Positions 34,834 through 46,435 of a stretch of 64,000 nt of DNA are shown in pieces. How positions within the stretch are numbered: position 1 is the stretch's first letter; every line of letters begins with the position of its first letter. Source of the stretch: Siphlonurus alternatus (taxonomy: Eukaryota > Arthropoda > Insecta > Ephemeroptera > Siphlonuridae); the NCBI GenBank assembly GCA_949825025.1, contig OX463779.1:47551784-47615783 (forward strand), read 5' to 3'. The notes beneath the pieces were generated by a model, which ran no database searches, was not told the origin of the DNA, and worked only from the letters and a program-made list of their open reading frames with translations. The position numbers were made by a program, and so were the translations under genes.

Positions 34834-35114
34834 TTTTGCTATTTTTATATGCTGAAATATTATTATTTATTTTAAATTTTAAAAACATTTTTCTACTGCT
34901 TTAAAAAATTTGAAATGAATATACTTTATAATTTATCAAATTAAAAATTATTACCAGTAGTTGAAAGTGGAAGATTTTTTGCTGAATTATCATGAAGAAA
35001 AGAAAACTCTAAAACTGTGCAGAGAGATTGAAATTCATTGAATAAGTTTCAGGATCAAAACTGAACTAGAAAGTCCAGAAACATATAGCACTTCCGGCTA
35101 CTTTCAATGGTAAC

Positions 35115-35561
35115 CCCTAGTTGAAAAATTACGTCTTCAACTCATCTTTTACACGTCTAAACCTAATTTTTTTACCTCTAAAACACATCTTATTTTCTCC
35201 TTGCTCAAAGTGAGGTTGAAATGAAGACAATGGGGGGCATTCACAAAGCACTTTAACCCCAACTTTAGCCCCAAGTTTTATCCCTGATACTAAACATGGT
35301 GCTAAACTAGGAGCTGGTTAGCCCCTGGTTTAGCACCATGTTTAATACCAAGGATAAAACTTGGGGCTAAAGTTGGGGTTAAAGTGCTTTGTGAATGCCC
35401 CCCAATATTTCTAACATTTTATGCTCAGGAAGAGGAATAAAGCCGTATAATCTTATCTTTTTCACCTCTTTTTACCTCTAAAATGGTGCAAAATATAAGA
35501 GGACAAAAGACGAGAGGAGAACTTAATACCGAAGAAAAGATGAAATTTATTTCAAATCGGG
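35115..35561 (+). mobile_element. Element D copy carrying family F
   Basis: Begins CCCTAGTTGAAAAATTACG, ends TTTCAAATCGGG; interrupted at its centre by the 172-bp F element at 35232-35403. Confidence 0.7.
35232..35403. mobile_element. Family F palindromic MITE
   Basis: Ends GGGGGGCATTCACAAAGCAC and GTGCTTTGTGAATGCCCCCC are perfect inverts, and the arms AAACATGGTGCTAAAC and TTTAGCACCATGTTTAA pair. Flanked by AAT (35229-35231 and 35404-35406). Confidence 0.75.
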
Positions 35562-35564
35562 ATC

Positions 35565-36570
35565 TTTCATATTTTTTTAACTTTGTAGAAAATATTAAAA
35601 ATGTAACATCACTGGATCTATTCTAGACAACAGTTAGAAGGTCGCTTACAGAAGGTCCAAAGAGAGAGCAGAAGCTCAGGGAGTGACCAATGTAATGATG
35701 AGGAAAAGAAGGAACAACCTACCTTCGAACTGTTGACTATAATGTATCCAGTGATGTTACATTTTTAGTTAAACGCAGTGTAAAAACGAGGCAGGTATAA
35801 TAATATTTCTTTCTATTCCCCTGAAATATGAAATAATATTTAAATAAATACAAAACATGAAACATAATAACAAAAAAGCCTCAGCTAATTATCCTAAAAC
35901 AACATCAACGTTATGCCAGGTGTGTGTTAGACATAAAATGTTGCGACGACATTGACCACAACTTAATGTAATTGAGTGGAAAAAAACGAGAGTCGTATAG
36001 CTGGGCATGGCAGTTGAATGGGCGAGAGAAAAAGAGCCCGCACAGAAGGGCAATGTCAATTTAGACAAATGAGAGAGACACAAAGTTCACTTTTTTTCAG
36101 GCTTGCCATTAGAGCTTTTAAAAAAACTGGAAATCATTTAAGTAATTGATTGTACTTTTATGGTAGTAACAAAAATGTTCTCATCATTGAGGGAAAAAGT
36201 GGGAAAAACGTAAAAGCATTCAAAATGCATTACGCAAATTATATTTTTATTTTACGATAAAATATATATTTTTATTTTGAACTAAAATTCTTTTGAATCA
36301 TTTTAAAATTTAGAGCATTAATTTTATACCATGAGCTTGCTATAGAAAACTGGAGTTTTTATTTATAGTAATAACGTCTTAATAAAACTAGAGAATAATA
36401 ATTTTGATCGAAAAAAAAATATATATTAACATTGGGAGTTTCAGGTTTAGAAATATGTGAATTTGATTATTTTTTTATACTAAATTTTTTTATAGCAAAA
36501 ATTAGAAAATTGAACGAAAATAAAAATAATATAATTTTATTACACTTTTGCAAATCACTCACATTATTTA
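35565..36570. other. AT-rich spacer with no recognised features
   Basis: Contains a short minus-strand frame (35889-36083) without recognisable motif. No element identified. Confidence 0.4.
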
Positions 36571-36572
36571 CC

Positions 36573-36880
36573 GTGAATGGTGGCGCAGTGGTAGCTCGTC
36601 TGATTCACAGTCAGAAGGTCGTGCGTTCGAATCCTACTGGGAGAGGTAAAAAGATCGAGAGGTCTGAACCTTCGCTGCATGGTTAGAGACGAGCCTCATG
36701 CATTCGGGAGGTGTTAAGACCGTGCTCTGACACCGACCATCCTGACTTGGGGTTTCCATGGTTCCCCCTCGTCGGGATGGATAAATTAAGTCAGCCACGG
36801 CCGCAGTGCAAACTTTATAGCACCTGTCGATAAGACTGTGTCTTGACGGGACAAGAATACGGAGATGAAATGAAAAAAAA
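36573..36880 (+). mobile_element. tRNA-Val-like SINE
   Basis: The head GGTGGCGCAGTGGTAGCTCG holds an A box, the anticodon arm CTGATTCACAGTCAG has a CAC anticodon (valine), and CGTTCGAATCCTACTGG is the B box. The body carries the central domain (ACTTGGGGTTTCCATGGTTC, GCCACGGCCGC), and the 3' end is poly(A). The acceptor stem does not close, so it is not a functional tRNA gene. Confidence 0.75.
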
Positions 36881-37270
36881 ATAATCCTATTTTAATTTAA
36901 AGAAACCATTAAACAATATATTTCAAAACATATTAATATTAATTTCGTTTCATAACTAAAATTATTTCTTAATTTGATGTAAAGATCCATATAAATGATG
37001 TAAAGATTTCAATAATTTACAAGTTTGGCTTATCGATGTTTACATTAACGGTAAACTTTGAGAAAGCTCTCACGTTCCGGAAAATTATTTCCGCCCCGGT
37101 GGAAGAAATTGAAAGACTACATCACCAGATTAGCTCCATCAAGATTGCAAACATGACTTACTTAGCCACCTGCCAAGTAGTGCGAAAACCATCATGCAAA
37201 ATATTTAGTTCATCATTTATCTTATAGGCTTGAACATTGCTTACAGAAACTGAAGTTGTTAGAGTGAGTT

Positions 37271-37400
37271 TTAGGATTAAAAAATAAACTGCTATGCTAA
37301 TTGAAGATTATAATAATATTTTAATGTTATTTTTTTAAATTGTTCTCTTTATTTTCAAGAAAGTTCATTATTGACTTACTTAACAGCAAATAAAAGCTAA
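37271..37400 (+). repeat. Direct repeat, left copy
   Basis: Shares AGGATTAAAAAATAAACTGC and TTTTCAAGAAAGTTCATTAT with 38101-38240 in the same orientation. Confidence 0.55.
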
Positions 37401-37615
37401 TCCTACGTGACGTCACTGAAACGCATATTGCATACTTTACAGGAGCCTGCAACGCTATAGTGTTGTGTTGCGTTGCATCAGCAGCGTGTAAGGGAGAAAA
37501 TGTAGAAAAAAAAATTAATTATAAATTATATATGGTAATTATTATATTTATATTGTTTCCATATCATCTACTATATAGTTTATGAAGAATACACAAGTTA
37601 TATATTTTTGTGTCG

Positions 37616-37642
37616 TTTATTTATTTATTTATTTATTTATTT

Positions 37643-37698
<56 letters not shown>

Positions 37699-37703
37699 TT
37701 GAT

Positions 37704-37742
<39 letters not shown>

Positions 37743-37745
37743 TTT
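37616..37745. repeat. (TTTA)n microsatellite
   Basis: Long TTTA tetranucleotide tract with two interruptions. Confidence 0.95.
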
Positions 37746-38090
37746 CCTCGTGTGGCTGTACATAATACAACATAGAGGTACAAAGGTTTTTTCTTAATCT
37801 AAATCTTATGTCTAGCTAGAAATTAAATTAATTTAAGTTTACATAAATATACATATTGCAGTAATTTAAACATGGAACAAAACAAAACAAAAATCTTTTA
37901 GTTATACGTTAAATAACTAAACCTGGCAACAAAGTCAATTTTTCTATTATTTTTGAATGTATTAGAGCGTAAAGTTTGACAACAGGAGGGAAAGTGAGGG
38001 GAGGTAAACATCTTGGCGTTATCCTGTAAGCAGACAACCCAATAATCTCGTGGTGCTGCCTTTATTTCATTCAGAAACTGGACCAAGTTG
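37746..38090 (-). repeat. Possible LINE 3' end with (TAAA)n tail
   Basis: On the minus strand a frame (37898-38086) is followed by ACCTCTATGTTGTATTATGT, then ACAGCCACACGAGG, and then the (TAAA)n tract. Short tandem tails after such a 3' UTR are usual for CR1/Jockey-type LINEs. The frame itself shows no definite reverse-transcriptase motif. Confidence 0.35.
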
Positions 38091-38100
38091 TTAAAGCCAT

Positions 38101-38240
38101 AAGGCTAAGGATTAAAAAATAAACTGCTATGATAATTGAAGACTATAATTCATATATTTTAATATTATATTTCCTAACTTTCCTTTTTATTTTCAAGAAA
38201 GTTCATTATTAACTTAGTTAACAGTAAATATAATCCTTAT
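38101..38240 (+). repeat. Direct repeat, right copy
   Basis: Same landmarks as the copy at 37271-37400. The two copies bracket the (TTTA)n tract and possible LINE tail. Confidence 0.55.
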
Positions 38241-38665
38241 CGTACATTACCAGTAGAATAAGCTTATTATATTAAATTTCATTCGTTGAAAGTTACTTTA
38301 TAGCTTAAAATTGTTAGCTCAATTCTAGCAAAAAGATAGCAAAATTTTACAACATCGAAGAAAGTATTTTCTATCCAACTTTAATTAACATTAAAAACAT
38401 ATCTTTAATATAATATTACACTTTCTTTTTCTTTTAAAATTCTCAAAATCTTTACATCAGAGTATATAATGTAATATAAAAGTATAGGTTTAATATAGTA
38501 TTACCACGTTGTAAAATATATTAGTAAATGTGTTAGTATATAATAATCAATTTAAAAGCCTTTTCTTCCCCTTGCTGTTTACACTGTATAAAAATGTTAC
38601 TTTTGTAAGACTTGCAACATGATGGCTGTTAGAAAAAGAAAGTTCTTTGTGTCATTTATCATGAG

Positions 38666-38776
<111 letters not shown>

Positions 38777-39173
38777 ACTGACTGTTGTAACGCCTCAGGA
38801 GTGACTGAAGAACACATAACAGACTGTCTAGTGGATATGTTTGGGTCTGGCATATAGGGAGAAGGGAGGTTTCAATAATTCAGGCCGGTGCCAGATGGCG
38901 CTGCTTCTCCCTGGTGCTTGCAAATGTCTCCCGAGAGCCACAGAACAATTCTCTCTGCGAGAAGGAGGTGAAATGTCAGTCGTACTGAATAAACAATTAT
39001 CGTTTTGAAATGTCTTCTCAGTCACCTTTTATTTTTAGATGTCAACGCTAATGCTTTTTAAGACCTATGGGTTGAAGTTAGATGTAGTCGAATTGACATA
39101 ATAATAGAATGCTCGTGACATTATAGTTTCGTCTTTTTTTTAATTTAGTCAAGTTTTAAAAGTATTTTAAGAT

Positions 39174-39451
39174 CCCTAGTTGAAAAATTACGTCTTCAAC
39201 TCATCCTTTACACGTCTAAACCTAATATTTTTTAATCTTTTTACCTCTAAAACACATCTTATTTCCACCTCGCTCAAAAGTGAGGATAAAATGCAGACAA
39301 TATTTTAATATTTGAGAAGAAAAGAAGAGAATAGAAGACATAATCTCATATTTTTCTCTCTTTTTTCTTCTAAAATGGTGCAAAATAGGAGTGAATTAGA
39401 CGAAGAGAGAGCTTAATAGCGAATAAAAGATGAAATTTATTTCAACTCGGG
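39174..39451 (+). mobile_element. Element D copy, intact
   Basis: CCCTAGTTGAAAAATTACG to TTTCAACTCGGG with unoccupied centre. Family J abuts its right end. Confidence 0.7.
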
Positions 39452-39673
39452 ATACTTTTCCATAGAGCGATGTCGAACGAGGCTTGGTGGGGCGAAAAAA
39501 GCGCACTTGCAGTAAAACCGTATGGTAGCCATATTGGTGAGGAAAAATTACGGCGCACGACTTAAATCGCTGCGGGAAAGTGATTTTTTTCTCCAATATG
39601 GCTGCCATATGGTTTTACTGCTTTTCTCGTCCCGCCAAGCCTCGCTCAACATTGCTCCATGGAAAAATACCTT
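39452..39673. mobile_element. Family J palindromic MITE
   Basis: Ends CTTTTCCATAGAGCGATGTC and ACATTGCTCCATGGAAAAAT are inverted. The arms AACCGTATGGTAGCCATATT and AATATGGCTGCCATATGGTT pair. Confidence 0.65.
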
Positions 39674-40377
39674 AATTCTTATAAATTCACTATAATTATA
39701 GCATATATAGTAATATGTATAGTATAACAATGTTATATAATTATGTCATAATCCTTTTCTGCAATTTAAATGCTCCTTTTTGAAAGATGCGACTTAAATT
39801 TGCACAAGTGCTCTGAAATATTTCAATGAACACCATTGACAACGTTGCTATTTTAAATTCGCAACTTCATTTTTGCAAGATGGTCAGCAAATTTACTTGA
39901 ATCTTAAGATTAGTGAGATTAGTGGACAATCAGTCCACCAAAATCACGTTACATCGCGGCAGTCCTACGTTTTTATTACTTTATCTATACATCAAATAAA
40001 TAGAGTAGTTCTCATCAAAAATTAATAAAAATGATATATTTTATAATTATGGCACAGTTACGAAAATAAAATCGATATATTATTCATAAAATATTTCTCT
40101 ACAATAAAGTTTCACATTAATCAAGCATACGCCAAAAGTTTACGACGATAAAAGTGAGTGAATTTGTTCGCGCGGCTGAGCCGTTTTTTATGTCTTTTGA
40201 AAGTTGCTATCGAGCACAAAATTGTGTTCTGAAAGATCTTCAATTCGTCTTGTTTCAATATTAGACTGTCAAAAGGATGACTTTGACACCTGCAGTGTCT
40301 GTAAGACATTTTTTTTTTTTTTTTTTTTTTGGTACTGAGAAAATTGCTGCTTTTATCTGCCTTGTTTTACATATATA

Positions 40378-40656
40378 CCCTAGTAGAAAAATTACGTCTT
40401 CAACTTGTCCTTAACACGTTTAAAAGTAATCTTATCAGGTATTTTTACCTCCAAAATACATCTTATTTCTTCTTTGCTGAAAGTGAGGATGAAATAGATA
40501 CAAAATTTGAACATTTTAAGCTCAATATAAGAGGAAAGAAGACGTAAATTCGTCCTTTTCCCTCTCTTTTTTCCTCTAAAATGGTGCAAAATAGGAGGAA
40601 AATAGACGAGGAGAAAGCTTAATAGTAAATAAAAGATGAAAAATATTTCAACTCAG
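40378..40656 (+). mobile_element. Element D copy
   Basis: CCCTAGTAGAAAAATTACG to ATATTTCAACTCAG; centre diverged to an AAATTTG-type sequence. Confidence 0.65.
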
Positions 40657-41081
40657 ATGTATGCATTGTGACAATGACTCTTGGCTTACCGATCATGTAA
40701 GGTTTCCATTACTGAAAAGGTGGTCACAAAATGTTGGAGTTGACATTATACAAGCTATTTAAAAAGCAAATAATTACCTTTTCAATGCGTGGAAACAATT
40801 TGTTAAATTCATTTAATCAAGACATCATTTGAACTCTTTATCACTATTTTTTTTTTATGTAATATCACATAATATGATGTATCGAATAATACCGTCAATA
40901 TCATAATTCTAGTCGTGGACAACGTTATATATACATTCCAAAGTTGAAATAAATTTCATCTTTTTTTCACTATAAAGCTCTCTCCTCGTTTGATTCCTTC
41001 CTATTTTATATTAAATTAAAGGAAAATAATACGAGATTACGTCTTCTTTTCTCTCATGGAGCATAAAATGTTAGAAACATT

Positions 41082-41409
41082 AGGTCTGTTTGTAAATATA
41101 CAATCAGAAAGAATCGATTATTTGTCATGAACTTTATCAGGCACGGATCCAGGGGGGGGGCGATGGGGGCGCCCCCCCCCCAAAGGTCCCAAAATACATT
41201 GAAGGTGTTACCACCCTCCACCCTCCACCCGTCACCCCCTCCCACTCCAAATTTTAACATTGCGGGATAGGGCACCGCCCCCCCCTGCCCCCCCCTGCCC
41301 CCCCCCCCAAAGCCGCGAGCTGGATCCGCCCCTGAACTTTATATTCCACTTACGGAAGGTTCATCACAAATAATCGATTCTTTCTGATTGTGTATTTACG
41401 AACGGACCT
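41082..41409. mobile_element. Family Q foldback inside D
   Basis: Ends AGGTCTGTTTGTAAATATAC and GTATTTACGAACGGACCT, arms CAATCAGAAAGAATCGATTA and TAATCGATTCTTTCTGATTG. Flanked by ATT (41079-41081 and 41410-41412). Confidence 0.7.
41138..41334. mobile_element. hAT-like element inside family Q
   Basis: 197 bp with ends CAGGCACGGATCCAGG and CTGGATCCGCCCCTG, flanked by AACTTTAT (41130-41137 and 41335-41342). The interior has long G and C runs. An 8-bp duplication and CAGG ends indicate hAT. Confidence 0.75.
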
Positions 41410-41539
41410 ATTGTCTACATTCATTTCATCCTCACTTTGAGCGAAGAGGAAATATTAAGATTTGTTTTTTAGGTCAGAAAGCTTATAGGTTTAGACGTGT
41501 AAAAGATGAGATGAAGATGAAATTTTTCAACTAGGGTTA

Positions 41540-42765
41540 TTAGTTACATAAAATATGAAGTTAACACATTATTAAGAATTACATGGTATTTTACTGTATA
41601 TTTTTTGTTATATTTTTACAAAGAATTACATTTTTTTTTATATAAAACATAATATAATTAAACTACTGGAGGTATACAATAAATATTTATTTAAAAAAAC
41701 AGTTCACATAATTAAAAAGTAACAAAAAACAAGAAACGTAATTTTAAATAACAAAATGTTCTATTTTTTTTTTTTTAATAGTAATGTGTACATAAAGTTA
41801 ATTTTATATTATTTTTTATTACGTAAAAAAAGTGGACACAAGAGTTTAAGAGCTCAAGTGAAACATATAATTTTGACTTTGTTAGCGTCAGAAAGGAGAT
41901 ACAAATTACTGCGTATTGTTGCGAGTACCTGTCTGATAGGCACCAGTTTAATTAGCGGGAGATACACAAGGGAACCACAAATTTGCCACGTCAATCTACC
42001 TGTGCGAAGTGTCAGGTATTCCAGCGACAGGCAATGCATTTCATTAGTGTGTACCAAGAGTTATGTGACTTCTACCCTTGTATTGCGTATTTAAAGTTAA
42101 GCCATTATAATTAAAGCTACTTTTATATAATTGCTACAAAGACGATAATTTAAATTACAATGCAATTTGTTTAATATTTTTATACACTGTAAAAAAAAAT
42201 AAAAAATTTTAATTTTATACAATTATTTTTTTAAGTGGTTTTATATAAACAAATTTAATTGTCTATAATAAATTTAATGTATATTATATAGTACATTTTT
42301 TTTTTTTTTGGCAGCAAACTGTTAACTATGAAATTTTAATTTTTGTTTTTAAAGCGTTTGCTTTATTATTAAATTAAAGTTTTATAAACACAGGAAACAA
42401 ATTAAATTTCATAACTATATTACCATTTTTAACAATTTTACATCAATATATAATATTTATATATAGCACTTTATTTTAAAATATAAATTAAGAATTTTAC
42501 AGTTATCAGTTTTTCAAGTAAGTAAAGGAGCCTTTATAAAAATTATTATAACACTAGAATTTTACAGCACGGGTAGCTGCTAGCAAATTTTCATGATTTT
42601 ATAATTATTTTATTACTTTTTGATTTTATAAATATAAGCACGTCAGAATTACATTAACTACAGACAAGTTGAATGTACGTTAATAAAAAAAGCAAAACAA
42701 TAAATATAACAAACATTAACATTACATGCAAGGTTAGTAAAAAATAGTATACAAAATATTATTAC
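41540..42765. other. AT-rich spacer
   Basis: Mostly TTTA/ATAA-rich. A less AT-rich island at 41880-42080 is open on both strands (up to 112 codons) but shows no family motif. Confidence 0.4.
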
Positions 42766-42770
42766 ATTCG

Positions 42771-43086
42771 TAATGGAGTATCGACCTCATTTTTTTTATT
42801 GCAGAAATGGATAGAGCGTGCAAAGTTATGCTACCCTGACTTTTTTTCAGATTTTTTAGAGCCCGGGAAAAAATTATTGAACTTTCTTTTTGTAACGTCA
42901 CGAGGCACCGTTCCTTAAGAAAAAGATAGGACATGCCACCTCGTGACGTCACAAAAAGGAGTTTAAAAAAAAAAAAAGAGTAGTTTCCGGGCTCTAACAA
43001 ATCTGAAAAAAATCAGGGTAGCATAACTTTGTACGCTCTATCCATTTCTGTAATGAAAAAAATTGAGGTCGATACTCTATTGTAAT
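42771..43086. mobile_element. Family A palindromic MITE, copy 2
   Basis: TTGCAGAAATGGATAGAGCG to GCTCTATCCATTTCTG with outer GGAGTATCGACCTCA and TGAGGTCGATACTC; centre GTCACGAGGCACCG. Confidence 0.7.
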
Positions 43087-43142
43087 CAGAAAACATCACC
43101 GTGATAAATATACAGTATATATAACAATTATATAGCGATTAG

Positions 43143-43418
43143 CCGAGATGAAACAATTTTCATATTTTATTCACTTTTTAGTCTTTTTGCGTCCCGCTTC
43201 GTCTTTTTTCCCCGTATTTTGCACCATTTCCGAAGAAAAAATACAAGATTACGTCTTTTCTTCTCTTATTGAGCACAAAATGTAGAAGTATTGTCTTCAT
43301 TTCATCCTCACTTTGAGCGAGGAGGAAATAACATGTGTTTTTGAGGTAAAATGATGTTATAAGATTAGGTTTAGATGTGTAAAGGACGAGTTGAGGACGT
43401 AAATTTTTAAATAGAGTA
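43143..43418 (-). mobile_element. Element D copy, ends diverged
   Basis: Reverse D with AGCGAGGAGGAAATAACATG. It lies directly beside a second D at 43433-43703 in the same orientation. Confidence 0.6.
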
Positions 43419-43432
43419 TACCTGCTGATTTG

Positions 43433-43703
43433 AAATAAATTTCATATTTTATTCGCTATTATAACGCTCTCTCCTCGTCTAATTTCCTCCTATTTTGCAC
43501 CATTTTAGAGGAAAAAAGAGGGAAAAAGACGAGATTACGTCTTTTTTCCTCTTCTTGAGCATAAATTGCTAGAATATTGTCTTCATTTCATCCTCACTTT
43601 GAGCGAGGAGGAAATAAGATGTGTTTTTGAGGTAACAAGACGTTATAAGATTAGGTTTAGACGTGTAAAAGATGAGTTGAAGACGTAATTTTTCATCGAA
43701 AGG
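43433..43703 (-). mobile_element. Element D copy
   Basis: Well conserved reverse D from TTTGAAATAAATTTCATATT to GAAGACGTAATTTTTCATCG. Confidence 0.65.
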
Positions 43704-43709
43704 ATGTTT

Positions 43710-44415
43710 TCACTTGACTCATCCCGATCAATATAAAGTTAAATTTGATAACAAGCAACATCATTACATTAACGTGGGAGCTCCACCCATTCCCTAGAGA
43801 CATGTCCAGGCGTGTCCATTGCATGTCTAATTACCAAACAAGACTTTAATTACGTATTTAGTTGCACGTAACCCGATCCTAATCAATTGTTATATACCTG
43901 GGTCACAGGTGTCTCATTTTTCTACATCGTTTTATATTTCAAATATAATAACGTATTGGTTTATATTAGATTTCGATTTCCATACAATTTTTTTTTTTTC
44001 ATCTTCAATATATTCATTTTTTATATAACAAGAAAGAAATCTTATACTTTGAGTGTCATGTATTTTAATGGACCATTATTTCTTCTTCTTCTTTCTTTAC
44101 TACAGTGGAAAATTTTCCCCTAGGGTACTTTCTGAGTGGAACCGGGGATGATTTTCTAGTTTGCAGAAATGCTGGTGAATGCGTGTATGGAATATTGAAG
44201 CTTTAATTACAGCCACGACTCGCCATGTGTTTGCATCTCCCAGCTGAGCCCTCAAATGACTGCAATGTGTGACGTGTTGGAGCAAGACGTGACTTGAGTA
44301 GCGTACTTTTAACTGATTGGTCATCGTCGAACAAAAATATGTTGCTTTTATTTTTTATTTATTTTATTTCCTCACTACAGAATGCAAGTCGGATAACTAC
44401 ACAAAAACTCAAACT
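43710..44415. other. Spacer with no recognised features
   Basis: Mixed AT-rich DNA; open frames are short and unconvincing. Confidence 0.4.
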
Positions 44416-44420
44416 ACAAT

Positions 44421-44572
44421 GGGTGAGATTCACAAAGAAGTTAACCAGGTTTCTAACCACATTCAACTTAACCACGTTTAACTAGGTTGATTAACACGTC
44501 TAACAGGTATAGTTAAACGTGATTAAGCTAAACGTGGCTAGAAACCTGGCTAACTGCTTCTTGAATCACTGG
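44421..44572. mobile_element. Family E MITE
   Basis: Ends GGGTGAGATTCAC and GAATCACTGG. The arms CCAGGTTTCTAACCACATTC and TAGAAACCTGGCTAACTGCT pair. It lies just upstream of a truncated D element. Confidence 0.6.
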
Positions 44573-44582
44573 AACCATAAAT

Positions 44583-44795
44583 ATTGGGGGGCATTCAAAA
44601 AGCACTTTAACCCCCACTTTAGCCTCAATTTTTATCCCTGTTGCTAAAGTGGGGGTTAAAGTGCTTTGCCCCCCATTGTCGCCATTTCATCCTCACTTTA
44701 AGCGAGGAGGAAATTAGATGTGTTTTTGAGAAAAAAAGATTATGTTTAGACGTGTAAAGGATGAGTTGAAGACGTAATTTTTCAACTAGGGGTAT
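44583..44795 (-). mobile_element. Half element D carrying family F
   Basis: Only the half from the centre outward is present (ATTGTCGCCATTTCATCCTC to TTTTTCAACTAGGG). The F element at 44586-44674 sits exactly at the break, flanked by ATT. Confidence 0.6.
44586..44674. mobile_element. Family F MITE, internally deleted
   Basis: Ends GGGGGGCATTCAAAAAGCAC and AAAGTGCTTTGCCCCCC, flanked by ATT (44583-44585 and 44675-44677). Shorter than the 172-bp copy. Confidence 0.65.
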
Positions 44796-44799
44796 TGCT

Positions 44800-45035
44800 A
44801 TAACAAACTCGTACGAATACGAGTGGCTTAATTCAAACATCCCGATATTATCCATATTAGATACAGAAAACCATGGAAACCCGTAGCAGGAAGCCCGGCA
44901 CATCCTAAAATGCACTGACCAAATGCAGGGCACTTGTCCAAACCACGGAAAAGTGGTGAAAAGTATCTCACCTTAGATCGAGATTCGAACCCACAACCTT
45001 CCTCATGCGAGGCGGGCGCGCAACCAATGTGACTA
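44800..45035 (-). mobile_element. tRNA-derived SINE sharing the central domain
   Basis: On the minus strand from 45035: an A-box-like GTCACATTGGTTGCGCGCC, CCGCCTCGCATGAGGAAGG, and B box GGTTCGAATCTCG. The body contains CTACGGGTTTCCATGGTTTT, matching the central domain of the other SINEs. The source tRNA is uncertain. Confidence 0.6.
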
Positions 45036-45039
45036 TCTA

Positions 45040-45665
45040 CACTGTTGACCTTTCAATATGTTTTTAATTCAATTTATATATGCCATAAAATACACAATTT
45101 ATTTTAATGATACTCCAATTCACATTGATTTTAATTAATGTCAATGTTTTTCCATGTATGTAACCAAAAACAGACTCTTCAACATAAGTGTATACTTTAG
45201 TTTATACAAACAAAAACTGTTTTTAAAATGAAATGTGAAGTATATTTTTTATATTTTAATTTTAAAGTTGGCGTCTGTTAGACTATCTAATATTACTGTG
45301 AGAGTTTGCCAAGTCATTTTGCTTGCTACAATGACATGTTATTTAGTTACTATGGCATACATATAGCAAATCCTTGAAGACGAAAACCCCCTTCCTAAGT
45401 TAATAGATGCCATAATCATGTCAAATCTCTAAACTGCCGTAAAGTTTCTTCAAGAGAGAGGTTGCTTAATCTTATGCAAGCGTTGTAAACTCTCTTTCTA
45501 GTCTCTCTGAATAGCTCCCTTGCTTCAGGGATGAAGGTATTTTTTTGTAGCAATAAACTGAGAGAGTACAGAGAAAAAAAGGGTATACTTGATTACTTAC
45601 ACGACTCAGTACGTTCAATATATCAATTTATACATAATTACAATATGTTTGTGGTGTTAGATAAA
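45040..45665. other. AT-rich spacer with no recognised features
   Basis: Contains a segment (about 45572-45640) repeated at 45908-46000: TACTTGATTACT.ACACGACT and ATATATCAATTTATACAT. The two copies flank the element D at 45669-45913. Confidence 0.45.
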
Positions 45666-45668
45666 AAC

Positions 45669-45913
45669 CTAGTTAAAAAATTACGTCTTCAACTCATCCT
45701 TTACGCGTCTAAACCTAATTTTTTTACCTCAAAAACACGCCTTATTTCTTTCTCGCTCAAAGTAAGGATGAAATATAGGCCTAACATTTTTTGCTCAGCA
45801 AGAGAAAAAAATACGAAATCCCGTCTTGTTCTCTTTAAATTGGTACAAAATAGGAGGGAATTAGACGAAAAAAGAGCTTAACAGAGAATAAAAGATGAAA
45901 TTTATTTCAGGTC
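45669..45913 (+). mobile_element. Element D copy
   Basis: From CCTAGTTAAAAAATTACGTC to AAAGATGAAATTTATTTCAG. It is flanked by a ~90-bp direct repeat of host sequence, see findings. Confidence 0.65.
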
Positions 45914-46435
45914 TGGAGAAAAAAGGGTCTACTTGATTACTAACACGACTTTGTACGCTCAATATATCAATTTATACATCATTACAATATGTTTGTGGTA
46001 TGAGATAAAAGAAGACGTAATTCTTTAACCGGAAGTCAGGGGAACATTTAACCGGAAATCCGAGAGACTCCCTCTCTACTTCCGGAATAATTTTCTACCC
46101 TCATAGAGAGTGAGATGAGAGGGAAAAATTAGTATCACCCTCTCCGCAACTTTTCAACCCTCCAGCAATGATGACGATGGAAGAGGGTGCATATTTACAT
46201 ATTTTATATATACCAACATGTAATATGTATGTACAAAAATTGTACTTGCAAAGTTACTAAAATATTTCTGTGAAGTTATTTTATTTTATAATTGGAATTA
46301 TTTTTTCATTAAATTCATATGATAGAACAATAAAAATCACACTAAAAACTTAAAATACGTTAAAAATGGTTTCAATGATTTATTTTATACATTATCTGAA
46401 CAAGTTAGCAAATTAAAAAAAGGATCTCTGCTTAA

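Larger units (their letters stand above)
40938..41536 (-). mobile_element. Element D carrying a foldback that carries a hAT-like element
   Basis: Right-end sequence AAGTTGAAATAAATTTCATC at 40941 and left-end TTTTTCAACTAGGG to 41536. The centre is occupied by 41082-41409. Confidence 0.7.

Noticed and set aside
36573..36650. tRNA-Val gene
   Set aside because: A and B boxes and anticodon arm are present but the acceptor stem does not pair and the sequence continues into a SINE body with poly(A).
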